Assembly (NCBI GenBank): GCA_944320485.1
Contig: CALUHQ010000026.1
Coordinates: 1-64,000, forward strand
Direction: 5' to 3'
Length of the DNA stretch: 64,000 nt
Source of the DNA: Candidatus Methanomethylophilaceae archaeon
GTDB taxonomy: Archaea; Thermoplasmatota; Thermoplasmata; Methanomassiliicoccales; Methanomethylophilaceae
Notes under the pieces: generated by a model
Told to the model about the DNA's origin: nothing
The model's input: only the letters and a program-made list of their open reading frames with translations
The model's database searches: none
Shown here: positions 16,924 to 24,354 of the stretch, piece after piece
Layout of the letters: every line of letters starts with the position of its first letter
Position numbering within the stretch: the stretch's first letter is position 1
Translations under genes and position numbers: made by a program

Positions 16924-18653
16924 CACTCCCCACCCCCTGCATAGGACTGGGTGGCGTGGATCTCGCGGTATATCTCGCAGGTCTCCAGCAGCTCCTCGTG
17001 GGTCCCCTGCTGGACTACGCGGCCCTTGTCCATGACCACGATGCTGTCCGCATCGCGTATGGTGCTGATCTTCTGCGCGACCATTATGACGGTCTTTCCC
17101 GCCAGGCGCTCGCGTATGTTCTCCCTGACGGTCCTCTCCGTCTTGGCGTCCAGGGCGGAGAAGCAGTCGTCGAAGACGTACACGTCCGCATCCCTGCAGA
17201 TGGTTCTGGCCAGGGACAGCCTCTGCTTCTGGCCCCCGGAGACGTTCATGCCACCTCTGGCCATCACGGTGTCCAGACCGTCGGGCATCCTCTCCAGGAC
17301 CTCGGAGAACATCGTGAGCCTGCAGGCCGCCTCCACGTCCTCCCTGGGCACGTCGGCCCCCATGGCCACGTTGGCGTACACGGTGTCCTCCAGGACCATG
17401 GTGCGCTGACTGGCGTAGGCTATCCTGGACCTCAGCTCCCCTATGTCCATGTCCCTGACGTCCACGCCTCCGAACAGCACCCTGCCGCCGGTGGGGTCGA
17501 AGAGCCTGGGCACCATCTGCACCAGCGTGCTCTTGCCGGAGCCGGTGGCGCCGATTATGGCCGTGGTGGTGCCCTTCCTTATCGTGATGTCCACGTCCGA
17601 CACGGCGTCCTTCGCCGCCCCTGCGTACCCGTAGGACACGTCCTCGAAGACGATCGCCTCGTCGCAGTCCGCCGAGGGCGAGACGCCCTTGGGGTCGTTC
17701 ACGACGGTGGGGTCGTAGTAGATGACCTCCTCCAGCCTGGCGGTGGAGACGACGGTCTTTGGCAGCGTGGTGACGATGAACGGGACGATCGCCAGGCAGC
17801 TGATGAAGTAGGTGACGTACTGGAAGAAGAGGATCATGTCCGATATCGTGATGAGCCTCTCCTGGAGCTCCACCGAGCCGAGGTAGTAGATCAGCAGCAC
17901 GGCCAGGTTCATGACCATCAGCGCGATGGGCGTCAGGTAGCAGATCTTCAGGGCGGCTCTCGTGGAGTCCTTGCGGAACTCCTCGTTGAGGTCGTTGAAC
18001 CTCTCGATCTCGTACTGCTGCCTCCCGAAGGCCCTGATGGTGCGTGCGCCCTCCGCCTTCTCCTTCACTAGAGTGTTCAACGTGTCCAGCTCCTCCTGGA
18101 CCTCGTTGAACATCGGCATGCTCTGGCGGCTCTTCACGACCATCATGGAGATGGTCACCACGAATGCCACCACGAGGACCGCGCAGAGGGTCAGGTTGAT
18201 CATGGCGGCGGCGATGACAAGGGCCACGATCACGATAGGCACCAGAAGGGCGTTCCTCAGGGCGTTGAGCATGAAGATTTGGATGCGTGTGGTGTCCGCG
18301 GTCAGGCGGGTCATCAGCGTGGACCCCCCGAACCTGCTGAAGTCCTTCTGCGAGAAGGTCATGATCCTCTTGAACAGGTCCCTGCGGACGTCGCATGTGA
18401 CGCTGGCGCTGAGGTACGCGCTGAGGTACGACACCAGGACTATGGACAGTCCGTACACCAGCGTCATGAGGATCATCCTGACCCCCGCGTCCTTGATGAA
18501 CCCCATATCCTGGTTGGCGACTCCTCCGTTGAGGATTGCATGGGTCTCCGAGAGGACCTGGAGCTGCAGGTACACCTGGAGCACCACGAACACGAGCAGG
18601 ACCAGTATCTGCTTCCAGTACGGGACCACGTAGTCCTTCAGGAAACGCCTCAC
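16923..18653 (-). CDS. ABC exporter half-transporter, subunit with degenerate Walker B
   Basis: A 576-residue exporter with an N-terminal six-span membrane domain and a C-terminal ATPase. Walker A is GATGSGKSTLVQM and the signature is NVSGGQKQRLSLART, both good. Walker B reads VYVFDDCFSALD, with Asp in place of the catalytic Glu. It therefore supplies the intact signature to the partner's active site while its own Walker site is impaired. Start is GTG. A 58-base gap containing a small GC hairpin separates it from the ATP-grasp gene upstream in transcription order. Confidence 0.93.
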   Translation of the reverse strand: MRRFLKDYVVPYWKQILVLLVFVVLQVYLQLQVLSETHAILNGGVANQDMGFIKDAGVRMILMTLVYGLSIVLVSYLSAYLSASVTCDVRRDLFKRIMTFSQKDFSRFGGSTLMTRLTADTTRIQIFMLNALRNALLVPIVIVALVIAAAMINLTLCAVLVVAFVVTISMMVVKSRQSMPMFNEVQEELDTLNTLVKEKAEGARTIRAFGRQQYEIERFNDLNEEFRKDSTRAALKICYLTPIALMVMNLAVLLIYYLGSVELQERLITISDMILFFQYVTYFISCLAIVPFIVTTLPKTVVSTARLEEVIYYDPTVVNDPKGVSPSADCDEAIVFEDVSYGYAGAAKDAVSDVDITIRKGTTTAIIGATGSGKSTLVQMVPRLFDPTGGRVLFGGVDVRDMDIGELRSRIAYASQRTMVLEDTVYANVAMGADVPREDVEAACRLTMFSEVLERMPDGLDTVMARGGMNVSGGQKQRLSLARTICRDADVYVFDDCFSALDAKTERTVRENIRERLAGKTVIMVAQKISTIRDADSIVVMDKGRVVQQGTHEELLETCEIYREIHATQSYAGGGE

Positions 18654-18711
18654 CCGCTGCCTTCCCCCATTCGTTTTCCCGCCGAGGCGGGGGCCGTCCC
18701 TGCGACGGAGG

Positions 18712-19635
18712 TCATATCAGGCCTTCCCTGTGGAGGATCTTCTTCGGCATGGAGAAGAAGCGCCGGACTAGCTCGTCGTCCCCCTCCTTCTGGGCCTTGA
18801 ACACGTAGGATATCCCGGGGACGGAGTTGACCTCGCAGAGGTAGAACTCCCCCTCGTTCTCGCCGAACAGGTAGTCGATGCTCCCGGTCTTCAGGCCGAA
18901 CGCGTCGGCGAGCCTGATGGACTGCTCCACCAGCTCCTGCGGGGGCTGGTAAGGCTCTATGTACCCTCCCTGGTGGAGGTTGGACTTGAAGTCCCCGTCG
19001 TTGTGCCTGACGAATGCGTACACCAGCTCGCCGGCCCCGACGACCACCCTCAGGTCCCTGCCCTTGGAGGACTGGATCGCCCTCTGCACGATGATCTGGT
19101 CGCCGAACGGCGCCGCCATGACCATGTCCAGGATGCTCTTCAGCTCACCCATGCCATTCACCAGGCACACGCCGCGGCCCTGGTAGCCGTGCATGATCTT
19201 CATCACCAGGGGGAACCCGATCCTCTCGGCGATGGAGTCCAGGCTGGTGTTCGGTCCGACGAGCATCGTGTCCGGGATCCTGATCCCGGGAACCGCCTGT
19301 TTCGCTATCTGGAAGGAGTAGAGCTTGTCGCCGGCCTTCTCCACGGCGTCGTAGGTGTTGACGCACACCACTCCGAGGGTCTCGAACATGCGGAGCACGG
19401 CCTTGAGCTGATAGGTCTCGCGCTCCTCGGTGGTCATTATGAACACGAAGTCCGGGCATTCGACCATCTCGCCGCGGATCCGGATCCGTCCGTCGAACGT
19501 GTCCATGGCCGTCACCTCGATGTCGTTGTAGTCGACGAAGTCCACGTCCAGCCCCTGGCTGGAGAACAGCGTCTTCGTCATCTCGAACTCCCTCATGAAC
19601 TGGGAGTAGTCCCCTGTGATCATTATGCCCTTCAT
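18712..19635 (-). CDS. RimK-like ATP-grasp ligase (first of two)
   Basis: A 307-residue ATP-grasp enzyme of the RimK/MptN/CofF group, which forms amide bonds between a carboxylate (as acyl phosphate) and an amino acid such as glutamate. Visible: nucleotide-binding Lys in PLVMKIMHGYQGRGV, IIVQRAIQSSKGRDLRVVV, and the metal-binding FYLCEVNSVPGISY near the C-terminus. The start at 19635 (MKGIMITGDY) overlaps the GH3 stop (ATGA); an in-frame ATG nine codons upstream is inside that gene. Pairwise it resembles the ligase at 21350-22264. The substrate is unknown. Confidence 0.88.
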   Translation of the reverse strand: MKGIMITGDYSQFMREFEMTKTLFSSQGLDVDFVDYNDIEVTAMDTFDGRIRIRGEMVECPDFVFIMTTEERETYQLKAVLRMFETLGVVCVNTYDAVEKAGDKLYSFQIAKQAVPGIRIPDTMLVGPNTSLDSIAERIGFPLVMKIMHGYQGRGVCLVNGMGELKSILDMVMAAPFGDQIIVQRAIQSSKGRDLRVVVGAGELVYAFVRHNDGDFKSNLHQGGYIEPYQPPQELVEQSIRLADAFGLKTGSIDYLFGENEGEFYLCEVNSVPGISYVFKAQKEGDDELVRRFFSMPKKILHREGLI

Positions 19636-21353
19636 CCAGATTCCTCCTCGTCCAACATCCAATCGTCATCGGGCGGGTTCATTATCCTTGTGTCCAGTTT
19701 GACCTGCGAGCGCGGGGCCCCCTCGGACTCGCGCCTGTCGTAGAGGCTCTCCTGCCATCCGCTTCTCATCAGGTGGATGGCGGGACCGTTGAGGGAACCG
19801 AGCTTGCGGTTCCTGTCGTAGAGTTCGAACGACCTCCTGAGCGCCGAGTCCAGGACCGAGGACCATTCCGTGGTGTCCACAGGGCCGTGGCCGGGCTCCG
19901 ATTCGACGTAGACGTCGTAGCGCTGCGCCGGGGCGTTCTCGTAGATCTGAACCTGCCTGGCGGTCAGCCCCATCGAGCCTGCGGTGGAGATCACCTGGTC
20001 GAGGACCCTGGGGGCCGGCAGCTTCTCCTGTGCGATGTTCAGGATCTCCCTGGACTTCGTGACGAACTCTATGTCCGGTGTGTCCCCCACGAAGCCCCTG
20101 ACCTTCACGATGTCGTGGATCATGTAGCGGTAGAGGCCTCCGTAGTTGGTGAGGAGGAGCTCGTACTCTCCGCCCTCCTCGAGCTGGTCGGCGGTCAGCA
20201 CGTCGCCTCCGCCGACGGGTATGAACTCGTAGAACACGGACATCGTGGCCAGCGTGCCGTAGCCGCATTCTGGGCGGTGGGGGATGTTGACCTTGGCCTC
20301 GCTGGCGCCGTATCCGATGTCGTAGTAGACCGTCCCCTCCGGGAGCAGGGGCCTGACCTTGGCCACGTTGACCCCCACGGACCCGGACAGCCAGAACCTG
20401 GCGGAGACCAGGTTCGGCCAATAGGTCCTGGGCGTGAAGTTCTCCCTGTCGGTGTCCAGTATGGCCTGCAGCTGCGCTGCCCTCTCGGGATGCGGGGACA
20501 TGTGTCCCTCGGCGGTCCTGCGCTCAGATTCGCTGAGGGCGAGGTCCGACCTGATGGTGCCGTCCCTCATGTCGCGGATGATCTCCTCCGCGTGCTCCTG
20601 CGCGTAGATTATCCTGGCGTACAGACGGGCGGCGTTGTTGGAGGTGACAACCATCACATCGTCGTGCATCAGCGCGAACAGCATCGTGAGGTACATCGTG
20701 GCCTCCCCGTCGGCCAGGCCCATGAACTCGCTGGGATACGCCAGGCCCTTGGAGAACGGGGATGACTCGAACGTCTTGCCCGATGCGAAGCCGACGCCTA
20801 TCCCGCCGGCGGTCCTCCTGTCGGGTATCGCGGAGGTCACCGAGTAGTAGTGGAACGTGTTGGCGAAATCCCTGGGCGTGGACATCCTGGGGTCCAGGCC
20901 CTTCGACCTCAGCATCCCCATGACGGACTCCGACCCGGTCATGACCCGGATCAGGTCCCCGGTCATGTACGCGTTCCTGATCTTGTTCACCGCGTTCTTG
21001 GCGTTCCTACTGACTTCTCCCTCAGGGATGAGCTTGGCCTTCCCGGTGGTACCGGATGTTGATATGAAGTACTCTGTCGGGCCGTGGAAGAGCACGTCCC
21101 CCTCACCGTCGGCCATGCGGTCTATGTAGGGGGCCAGGTCCTCGAACTCGTTGATCGGCACCGCTCTGCGGAACTCCTCCATCGTGCCGATCCCGGAGAA
21201 TCCGTGCTCCCGCCCGTAGGCGCTGTCGGCCGCCGCCGCGAGTATCCCCTTCAGGACTTCCTCCTGCGTCCCTCTGCAGTCGGTGCACATGGCCTCCCAG
21301 CGGGCAAGGGCCTCCCTGTCGCCCAGCGACAGTATCTCGTCGTGCGGCCTCAA
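19632..21353 (-). CDS. GH3-family acyl-adenylating enzyme (second of two)
   Basis: A 573-residue GH3-family protein with the adenylation motifs STSGTTGKAKLIPEG, DIGYGASEAKVNIP and LYRYMIHDIVKVRGF. It is clearly diverged from the GH3 protein at 13140 and probably acts on a different acid or amine. Start is TTG, overlapping the stop of the upstream ATP-grasp gene (TTGA), with GGAG 9 bases before it. Its stop overlaps the next ATP-grasp start. This tight coupling of ligase, GH3 and ligase suggests fixed stoichiometry or a complex. Confidence 0.87.
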   Translation of the reverse strand: MRPHDEILSLGDREALARWEAMCTDCRGTQEEVLKGILAAAADSAYGREHGFSGIGTMEEFRRAVPINEFEDLAPYIDRMADGEGDVLFHGPTEYFISTSGTTGKAKLIPEGEVSRNAKNAVNKIRNAYMTGDLIRVMTGSESVMGMLRSKGLDPRMSTPRDFANTFHYYSVTSAIPDRRTAGGIGVGFASGKTFESSPFSKGLAYPSEFMGLADGEATMYLTMLFALMHDDVMVVTSNNAARLYARIIYAQEHAEEIIRDMRDGTIRSDLALSESERRTAEGHMSPHPERAAQLQAILDTDRENFTPRTYWPNLVSARFWLSGSVGVNVAKVRPLLPEGTVYYDIGYGASEAKVNIPHRPECGYGTLATMSVFYEFIPVGGGDVLTADQLEEGGEYELLLTNYGGLYRYMIHDIVKVRGFVGDTPDIEFVTKSREILNIAQEKLPAPRVLDQVISTAGSMGLTARQVQIYENAPAQRYDVYVESEPGHGPVDTTEWSSVLDSALRRSFELYDRNRKLGSLNGPAIHLMRSGWQESLYDRRESEGAPRSQVKLDTRIMNPPDDDWMLDEEESG

Positions 21354-22264
21354 CGGACCAACTCCAGGAGCCTGTTCATCCCGTCCAGGTAGCGCTTGGA
21401 CACGTCTCCCCTCGTGCTGTCCATCAGATAGGGCAGCCCGACCGACGAGTTGGCCTCGCAGAGGTAGAACTCCCCCTCGTTCTCGCCGAACAGGAAGTCG
21501 ACGCTACCCATCACCATGCCGATCGCCTCGGCGAAACGGACGGCGGCGTCCTTCAGCTCCTGCGGGGGATCGAACTCCTCGACATGTCCGCCCTGGTGGA
21601 CGTTGGAGGTGAAGCTGCCCGGGTTCACGCGCACCAAAGCGTCGACGACTTGTCCGCCGAGGACGATGAGGCGCAGGTCCCTGCCCTTAGAGGACATGAT
21701 GGCCTCCTGGGCGATGATCTGGTCCCCGAACGGGGCTCCGTTGACAAGCTTCAGCAGGTTCTTGAGTTCGGCCTCCGACTCGGCCAGGACGATCCCGGCG
21801 CCCCCCTCCCCGTGGAGGACCTTCAGGACGACCGGGTATCCGATTCCTTCCCCGATGGTCCTCGGGTCCATGCCGGGGGTCACGAGCATCGTCCTCGGTA
21901 TCCTCACGTCGGGGATGACCCTGCTTGCGACCTGGAACGTCAGCAGCTTGTCTGAGGTTATGTCCTTGCATGTTGCGGGGTTGATACACAGCACCCCTCT
22001 CCCCTCCAGCATGCGGAGGACGGATTTCAGGCGGTAGGACTCGTTCGCGTCCAGTCCGAAGGCCCTGACGGACACGAAGTCGGGGAGCGGTACGCGCTTT
22101 CCGTCGGCGAGGAGCATCGTATCATCGTCATTATCGCCGACTGTCGTGACTATGTCCTCGAAGAACATCGACTCCACGTCTATGCCCAGGAGGGACCTCA
22201 TGACGCCGACCTCCTTGTCCACGTCTGTCCTCCTCCTGTTGACCAGATAGATTCCCTTGACCAT
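21350..22264 (-). CDS. RimK-like ATP-grasp ligase (second), first gene of the cluster
   Basis: A 304-residue ATP-grasp ligase with PVVLKVLHGEGGAGI, IIAQEAIMSSKGRDLRLIV and FYLCEANSSVGLPY. It shares long identical stretches with the ligase at 18712 (for example the segment around LFGENEGEFYLCE). A good ribosome-binding site (GGAGGAGG) about 6 bases upstream supports the ATG at 22264 over the longer open frame. First gene in transcription order of the cluster 22264 to 13140. MptN/CofF-type glutamate ligases of cofactor pathways are the main alternative, but these are not usually found next to GH3 genes. Confidence 0.87.
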   Translation of the reverse strand: MVKGIYLVNRRRTDVDKEVGVMRSLLGIDVESMFFEDIVTTVGDNDDDTMLLADGKRVPLPDFVSVRAFGLDANESYRLKSVLRMLEGRGVLCINPATCKDITSDKLLTFQVASRVIPDVRIPRTMLVTPGMDPRTIGEGIGYPVVLKVLHGEGGAGIVLAESEAELKNLLKLVNGAPFGDQIIAQEAIMSSKGRDLRLIVLGGQVVDALVRVNPGSFTSNVHQGGHVEEFDPPQELKDAAVRFAEAIGMVMGSVDFLFGENEGEFYLCEANSSVGLPYLMDSTRGDVSKRYLDGMNRLLELVR

Positions 22265-22370
22265 CCCACGCCTCCTCCTTCGACACCGAATCGGTCCGTA
22301 CGCCTTGTCCGACCTCATGCATCTTCGGGAATCGATTCGTTCCTAACCCGTATGCCGTAAGGCGGACGGC

Positions 22371-22426
22371 CCGTCTTCCGACGTCAGAACCGTCTTCCGA
22401 GTCGTATCGGTATACGAAATAAAAAG
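22371..22426 (-). promoter_or_regulatory. Candidate promoter/operator of the GH3/ATP-grasp/ABC cluster
   Basis: On the minus strand a TATA-like TTTTTATTT (22417-22425) is directly followed by the inverted repeat TCGTAT-CGGT-ATACGA (22402-22417). Next come two direct copies of TCGGAAGACGG (22390-22400 and 22371-22381), 19 bases apart. The first cluster gene starts at 22264, so these would lie in or near the 5' leader. The T-run could instead be the termination tract of the upstream gene ending at 22477. Confidence 0.45.
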
Positions 22427-22440
22427 CGCACAGTGAGCGG

Positions 22441-22455
22441 GGAGGGTGTCCCTCC
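22441..22455 (-). terminator. Hairpin after the 22477 membrane protein gene
   Basis: GGAGGG-TGT-CCCTCC is a perfect 6-bp stem just after the stop codon on the minus strand; a T-run follows about 16 bases later (22421-22425). Confidence 0.45.
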
Positions 22456-22476
22456 TACGTCGGAACGATCGAGGGC

Positions 22477-22860
22477 TCACTTCTTCCCCGTCTTCTTCCG
22501 TTTGCGGATCTCGAGGGTCTTGCCGATGATCAGGACTATCGCTAGCGTGGCCAGAGGGATGAAGGCGTCGGTGACGTCGCCGAGCAGCCAGTACGCGACC
22601 ACCAGCCCTACTATGCCGAATATGCCGAACTTTTTCAGTATCCCTCCTGCCCCCAGCAGCAGCATGAAGCCTATGATTATGAGCCACGTCAGTAGGTTGA
22701 CTATAACGTCGGAGGACAGCATCAGGAAGGACCTGTCCCCGATCAGACCCTCCAGGTACCCCGTGGCATACTGGTCCACGAAGACCGGCACCAGGACCAC
22801 CAGGACGATGGTCAGGACAAGGCCCCCGAGGAAGGATTTGGCGGCATCCCTGCATCCCAT
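22477..22860 (-). CDS. Small membrane protein of unknown function
   Basis: A 127-residue protein with four hydrophobic spans (roughly residues 9-28, 50-72, 74-95 and 98-115) and a very basic C-terminus (KTLEIRKRKKTGKK) that should face the cytoplasm. I recognise no family. It has its own TATA-like box about 25 bases upstream (22883-22892) and is divergent from the TPR gene. Its 3' hairpin separates it from the ATP-grasp cluster downstream on the same strand. Confidence 0.75.
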   Translation of the reverse strand: MGCRDAAKSFLGGLVLTIVLVVLVPVFVDQYATGYLEGLIGDRSFLMLSSDVIVNLLTWLIIIGFMLLLGAGGILKKFGIFGIVGLVVAYWLLGDVTDAFIPLATLAIVLIIGKTLEIRKRKKTGKK

Positions 22861-22882
22861 GCCTGTGGAATCCGCGCCTGAG

Positions 22883-22892
22883 TATTTATCCT
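22883..22892 (-). promoter_or_regulatory. TATA-like box of the 22477-22860 gene
   Basis: On the minus strand GATAAATACT precedes the ATG at 22860 by about 25 bases, predicting a leaderless mRNA. Confidence 0.4.
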
Positions 22893-22923
22893 GGACGCAT
22901 CGGCGGAAGGTTCCCGCCCATCC

Positions 22924-22933
22924 CCTAAATATC
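22924..22933 (+). promoter_or_regulatory. TATA-like box of the TPR gene
   Basis: CCTAAATATC lies about 22-30 bases before the ATG at 22954, predicting a leaderless mRNA. It forms a divergent promoter pair with the box at 22883. Confidence 0.4.
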
Positions 22934-22953
22934 TTGATTCACTTGCGGGGTTC

Positions 22954-23583
22954 ATGACTGACGCGGCTTACGAGGCCATGAGCAAGGCCAAGAGGCAGGC
23001 GGAGAGTGGCAACCCCCAGGGGGCGGTGGACACGCTGGAGGCGTATCTCGCCACGGACCCCCACAACACGAAGCCGAGGCTCCTACTCGCCGACATCATC
23101 ATCCACAAGCTCGAGGACATGAAGTACGGTATGATGCAGCTCGATATCATCCTGGACCTGGAGCCGGACAACACCGACGCCCTCAAGGCCCTGATCACCG
23201 TCCTCTCCAAGGACAAGAAGAACAACAAGGAGACGGACGAGAGGTTCAGACAGCTCATCGAGGCGGACCCCTCCGCACTGGTCTATAACGAGTACGCCAA
23301 GTTCCTCCGCCACCAGATGACGGACTTCAAGAAGGCTCAGGAGTACTACGAGAAGGCCATCGCCATGGACCCCTCCAAATACGAGTACCATCTCAACTAC
23401 TCGGTACTGCTGCTCAACGACATCAAGGACTACCCCAAGGCCAAGGAGGAGCTGGAGATCCTGCTGGGGATGAAGCCCAACGATGCCCTCGTCAAGAAGA
23501 ACTACGACAAGCTCATGAGGGAGAAGTTCGACAAGGACGGCAATCCCAAGAAGACCCTGTCCGGGATCTTCAAGAGGAAATGA
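22954..23583 (+). CDS. Tetratricopeptide-repeat protein
   Basis: A 209-residue soluble protein made of TPR-like helix pairs. Several repeats show the typical alternation, for example AKRQAESGNPQGAVDTLEAYLATDP, then AQEYYEKAIAMDPSKYEYHLNY and AKEELEILLGMKPNDALV. The tail is short and basic (SGIFKRK). TPR proteins act as binding scaffolds; the partner is unknown. A single gene between two promoters; no signal peptide or membrane span. Confidence 0.85.
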   Translation: MTDAAYEAMSKAKRQAESGNPQGAVDTLEAYLATDPHNTKPRLLLADIIIHKLEDMKYGMMQLDIILDLEPDNTDALKALITVLSKDKKNNKETDERFRQLIEADPSALVYNEYAKFLRHQMTDFKKAQEYYEKAIAMDPSKYEYHLNYSVLLLNDIKDYPKAKEELEILLGMKPNDALVKKNYDKLMREKFDKDGNPKKTLSGIFKRK

Positions 23584-23639
23584 GGGCCCCGCCAGGGGGA
23601 TTATTCCCCGGCATCGGATATTTAAATCGATGTTAGGCC

Positions 23640-23677
23640 TTGTTAAAAAATAACAGCGTTAACAATGTTTTTATAAT
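23640..23677 (+). promoter_or_regulatory. Rubrerythrin promoter with inverted repeat
   Basis: TTGTTAA (23640-23646) and TTAACAA (23659-23665) form a perfect 7-base inverted repeat with a 12-base spacer, ending 2 bases before the TATA-like TTTTTATAAT (23668-23677). The coding start is at 23710. This is a good position for a transcription factor that activates or represses rubrerythrin, plausibly in response to oxygen. Confidence 0.5.
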
Positions 23678-23709
23678 GGGTGACCCTCACTTACAATAGA
23701 GGTTACGAC

Positions 23710-24249
23710 ATGGAACTCAAAGGATCCAAAACGGAAGCCAACCTGCAGACCGCCTTCGCCGGAGAGTCGATGGCCAGGAACAAGTACTGGTACTACGCAT
23801 CCCAGGCCAAGAAAGAGGGATACGAGCAGATTGCCGACATCTTCATGGAGACCGCTGAGAACGAGAAGGAGCACGCCAAGCTCTGGTTCAAGGCCCTCCA
23901 CGACGGAAAGGTCCCCAAGACCGTAGAGAACCTGAAGGATGCCGCCGACGGGGAGAACTACGAGCACACCACCATGTATGCCGACTTCGCCAAGGAGGCG
24001 GAGGCCGAGGGATTCACCGAGATCGCCAAGCTGTTCACCATGGTCGGCGAGATCGAGGCCCACCACGAGGAGAGGTACAGAGCACTCCTGAAGAACATCG
24101 AGGACGGAATCGTCTTCAAGAAGGACAAGGTCGTCATGTGGAAGTGCCGCAACTGCGGATACATCCACATCGGAGAGGAGGCCCCCGCGGTCTGCCCCGT
24201 GTGCAAGCACGCCCAGTCCTTCTTCGAGCTCAGGGCCACCAACTGGTGA
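23710..24249 (+). CDS. rbr: Rubrerythrin
   Basis: A 179-residue non-haem di-iron peroxidase that detoxifies H2O2 in anaerobes. The N-terminal ferritin-like domain holds the iron ligands in [20 protein letters not shown] and [11 protein letters not shown]. The C-terminal rubredoxin domain has [24 protein letters not shown] with two CxxC pairs. Length is normal. The start at 23710 ([12 protein letters not shown]) fits the family; the frame is open 10 codons further upstream but without homology. Strong AT-rich promoter upstream and a UUCG hairpin downstream. Confidence 0.97.
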   Translation: MELKGSKTEANLQTAFAGESMARNKYWYYASQAKKEGYEQIADIFMETAENEKEHAKLWFKALHDGKVPKTVENLKDAADGENYEHTTMYADFAKEAEAEGFTEIAKLFTMVGEIEAHHEERYRALLKNIEDGIVFKKDKVVMWKCRNCGYIHIGEEAPAVCPVCKHAQSFFELRATNW

Positions 24250-24262
24250 TTATCAAACTCCA

Positions 24263-24280
24263 GCCGCCCTTCGGGGCGGC
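24263..24280 (+). terminator. UUCG hairpin after rubrerythrin
   Basis: A perfect 7-bp stem (GCCGCCC / GGGCGGC) closed by a TTCG tetraloop lies 13 bases past the rubrerythrin stop and is followed by CCATTTTC. Confidence 0.6.
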
Positions 24281-24296
24281 CCATTTTCAAACGCTT

Positions 24297-24343
24297 TAGT
24301 TATAAGCAGACCAGTCGATTCATATTCCAGCGACATGCGTCGC
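24297..24343 (+). promoter_or_regulatory. Promoter and leader hairpin of the 24355 surface protein
   Basis: The TATA-like AGTTATAAGC (24297-24306) predicts transcription from about 24330. The mRNA would then open with a perfect 5-bp hairpin GCGAC-ATGC-GTCGC (24330-24343), 11 bases before the ATG. Confidence 0.4.
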
Positions 24344-24354
24344 GGGTTGATACG

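Noticed and set aside
15166-18396. A single 1076-residue minus-strand frame spanning both ABC genes
   Set aside because: The N-terminal half is a frame-shifted shadow of the upstream ABC gene; the real protein starts at 16923 with its own overlap start.
18712-22264. Assignment of the ATP-grasp pair as MptN or CofF
   Set aside because: Fold and length fit, but the tight coupling to GH3 and exporter genes and the presence of two copies make a cofactor-tail role less likely. Kept as the main alternative, not the call.
22417-22425. Certain call of a TATA box for the GH3 cluster
   Set aside because: The same T-run can be the termination tract of the gene ending at 22477, so it is reported only as a candidate.
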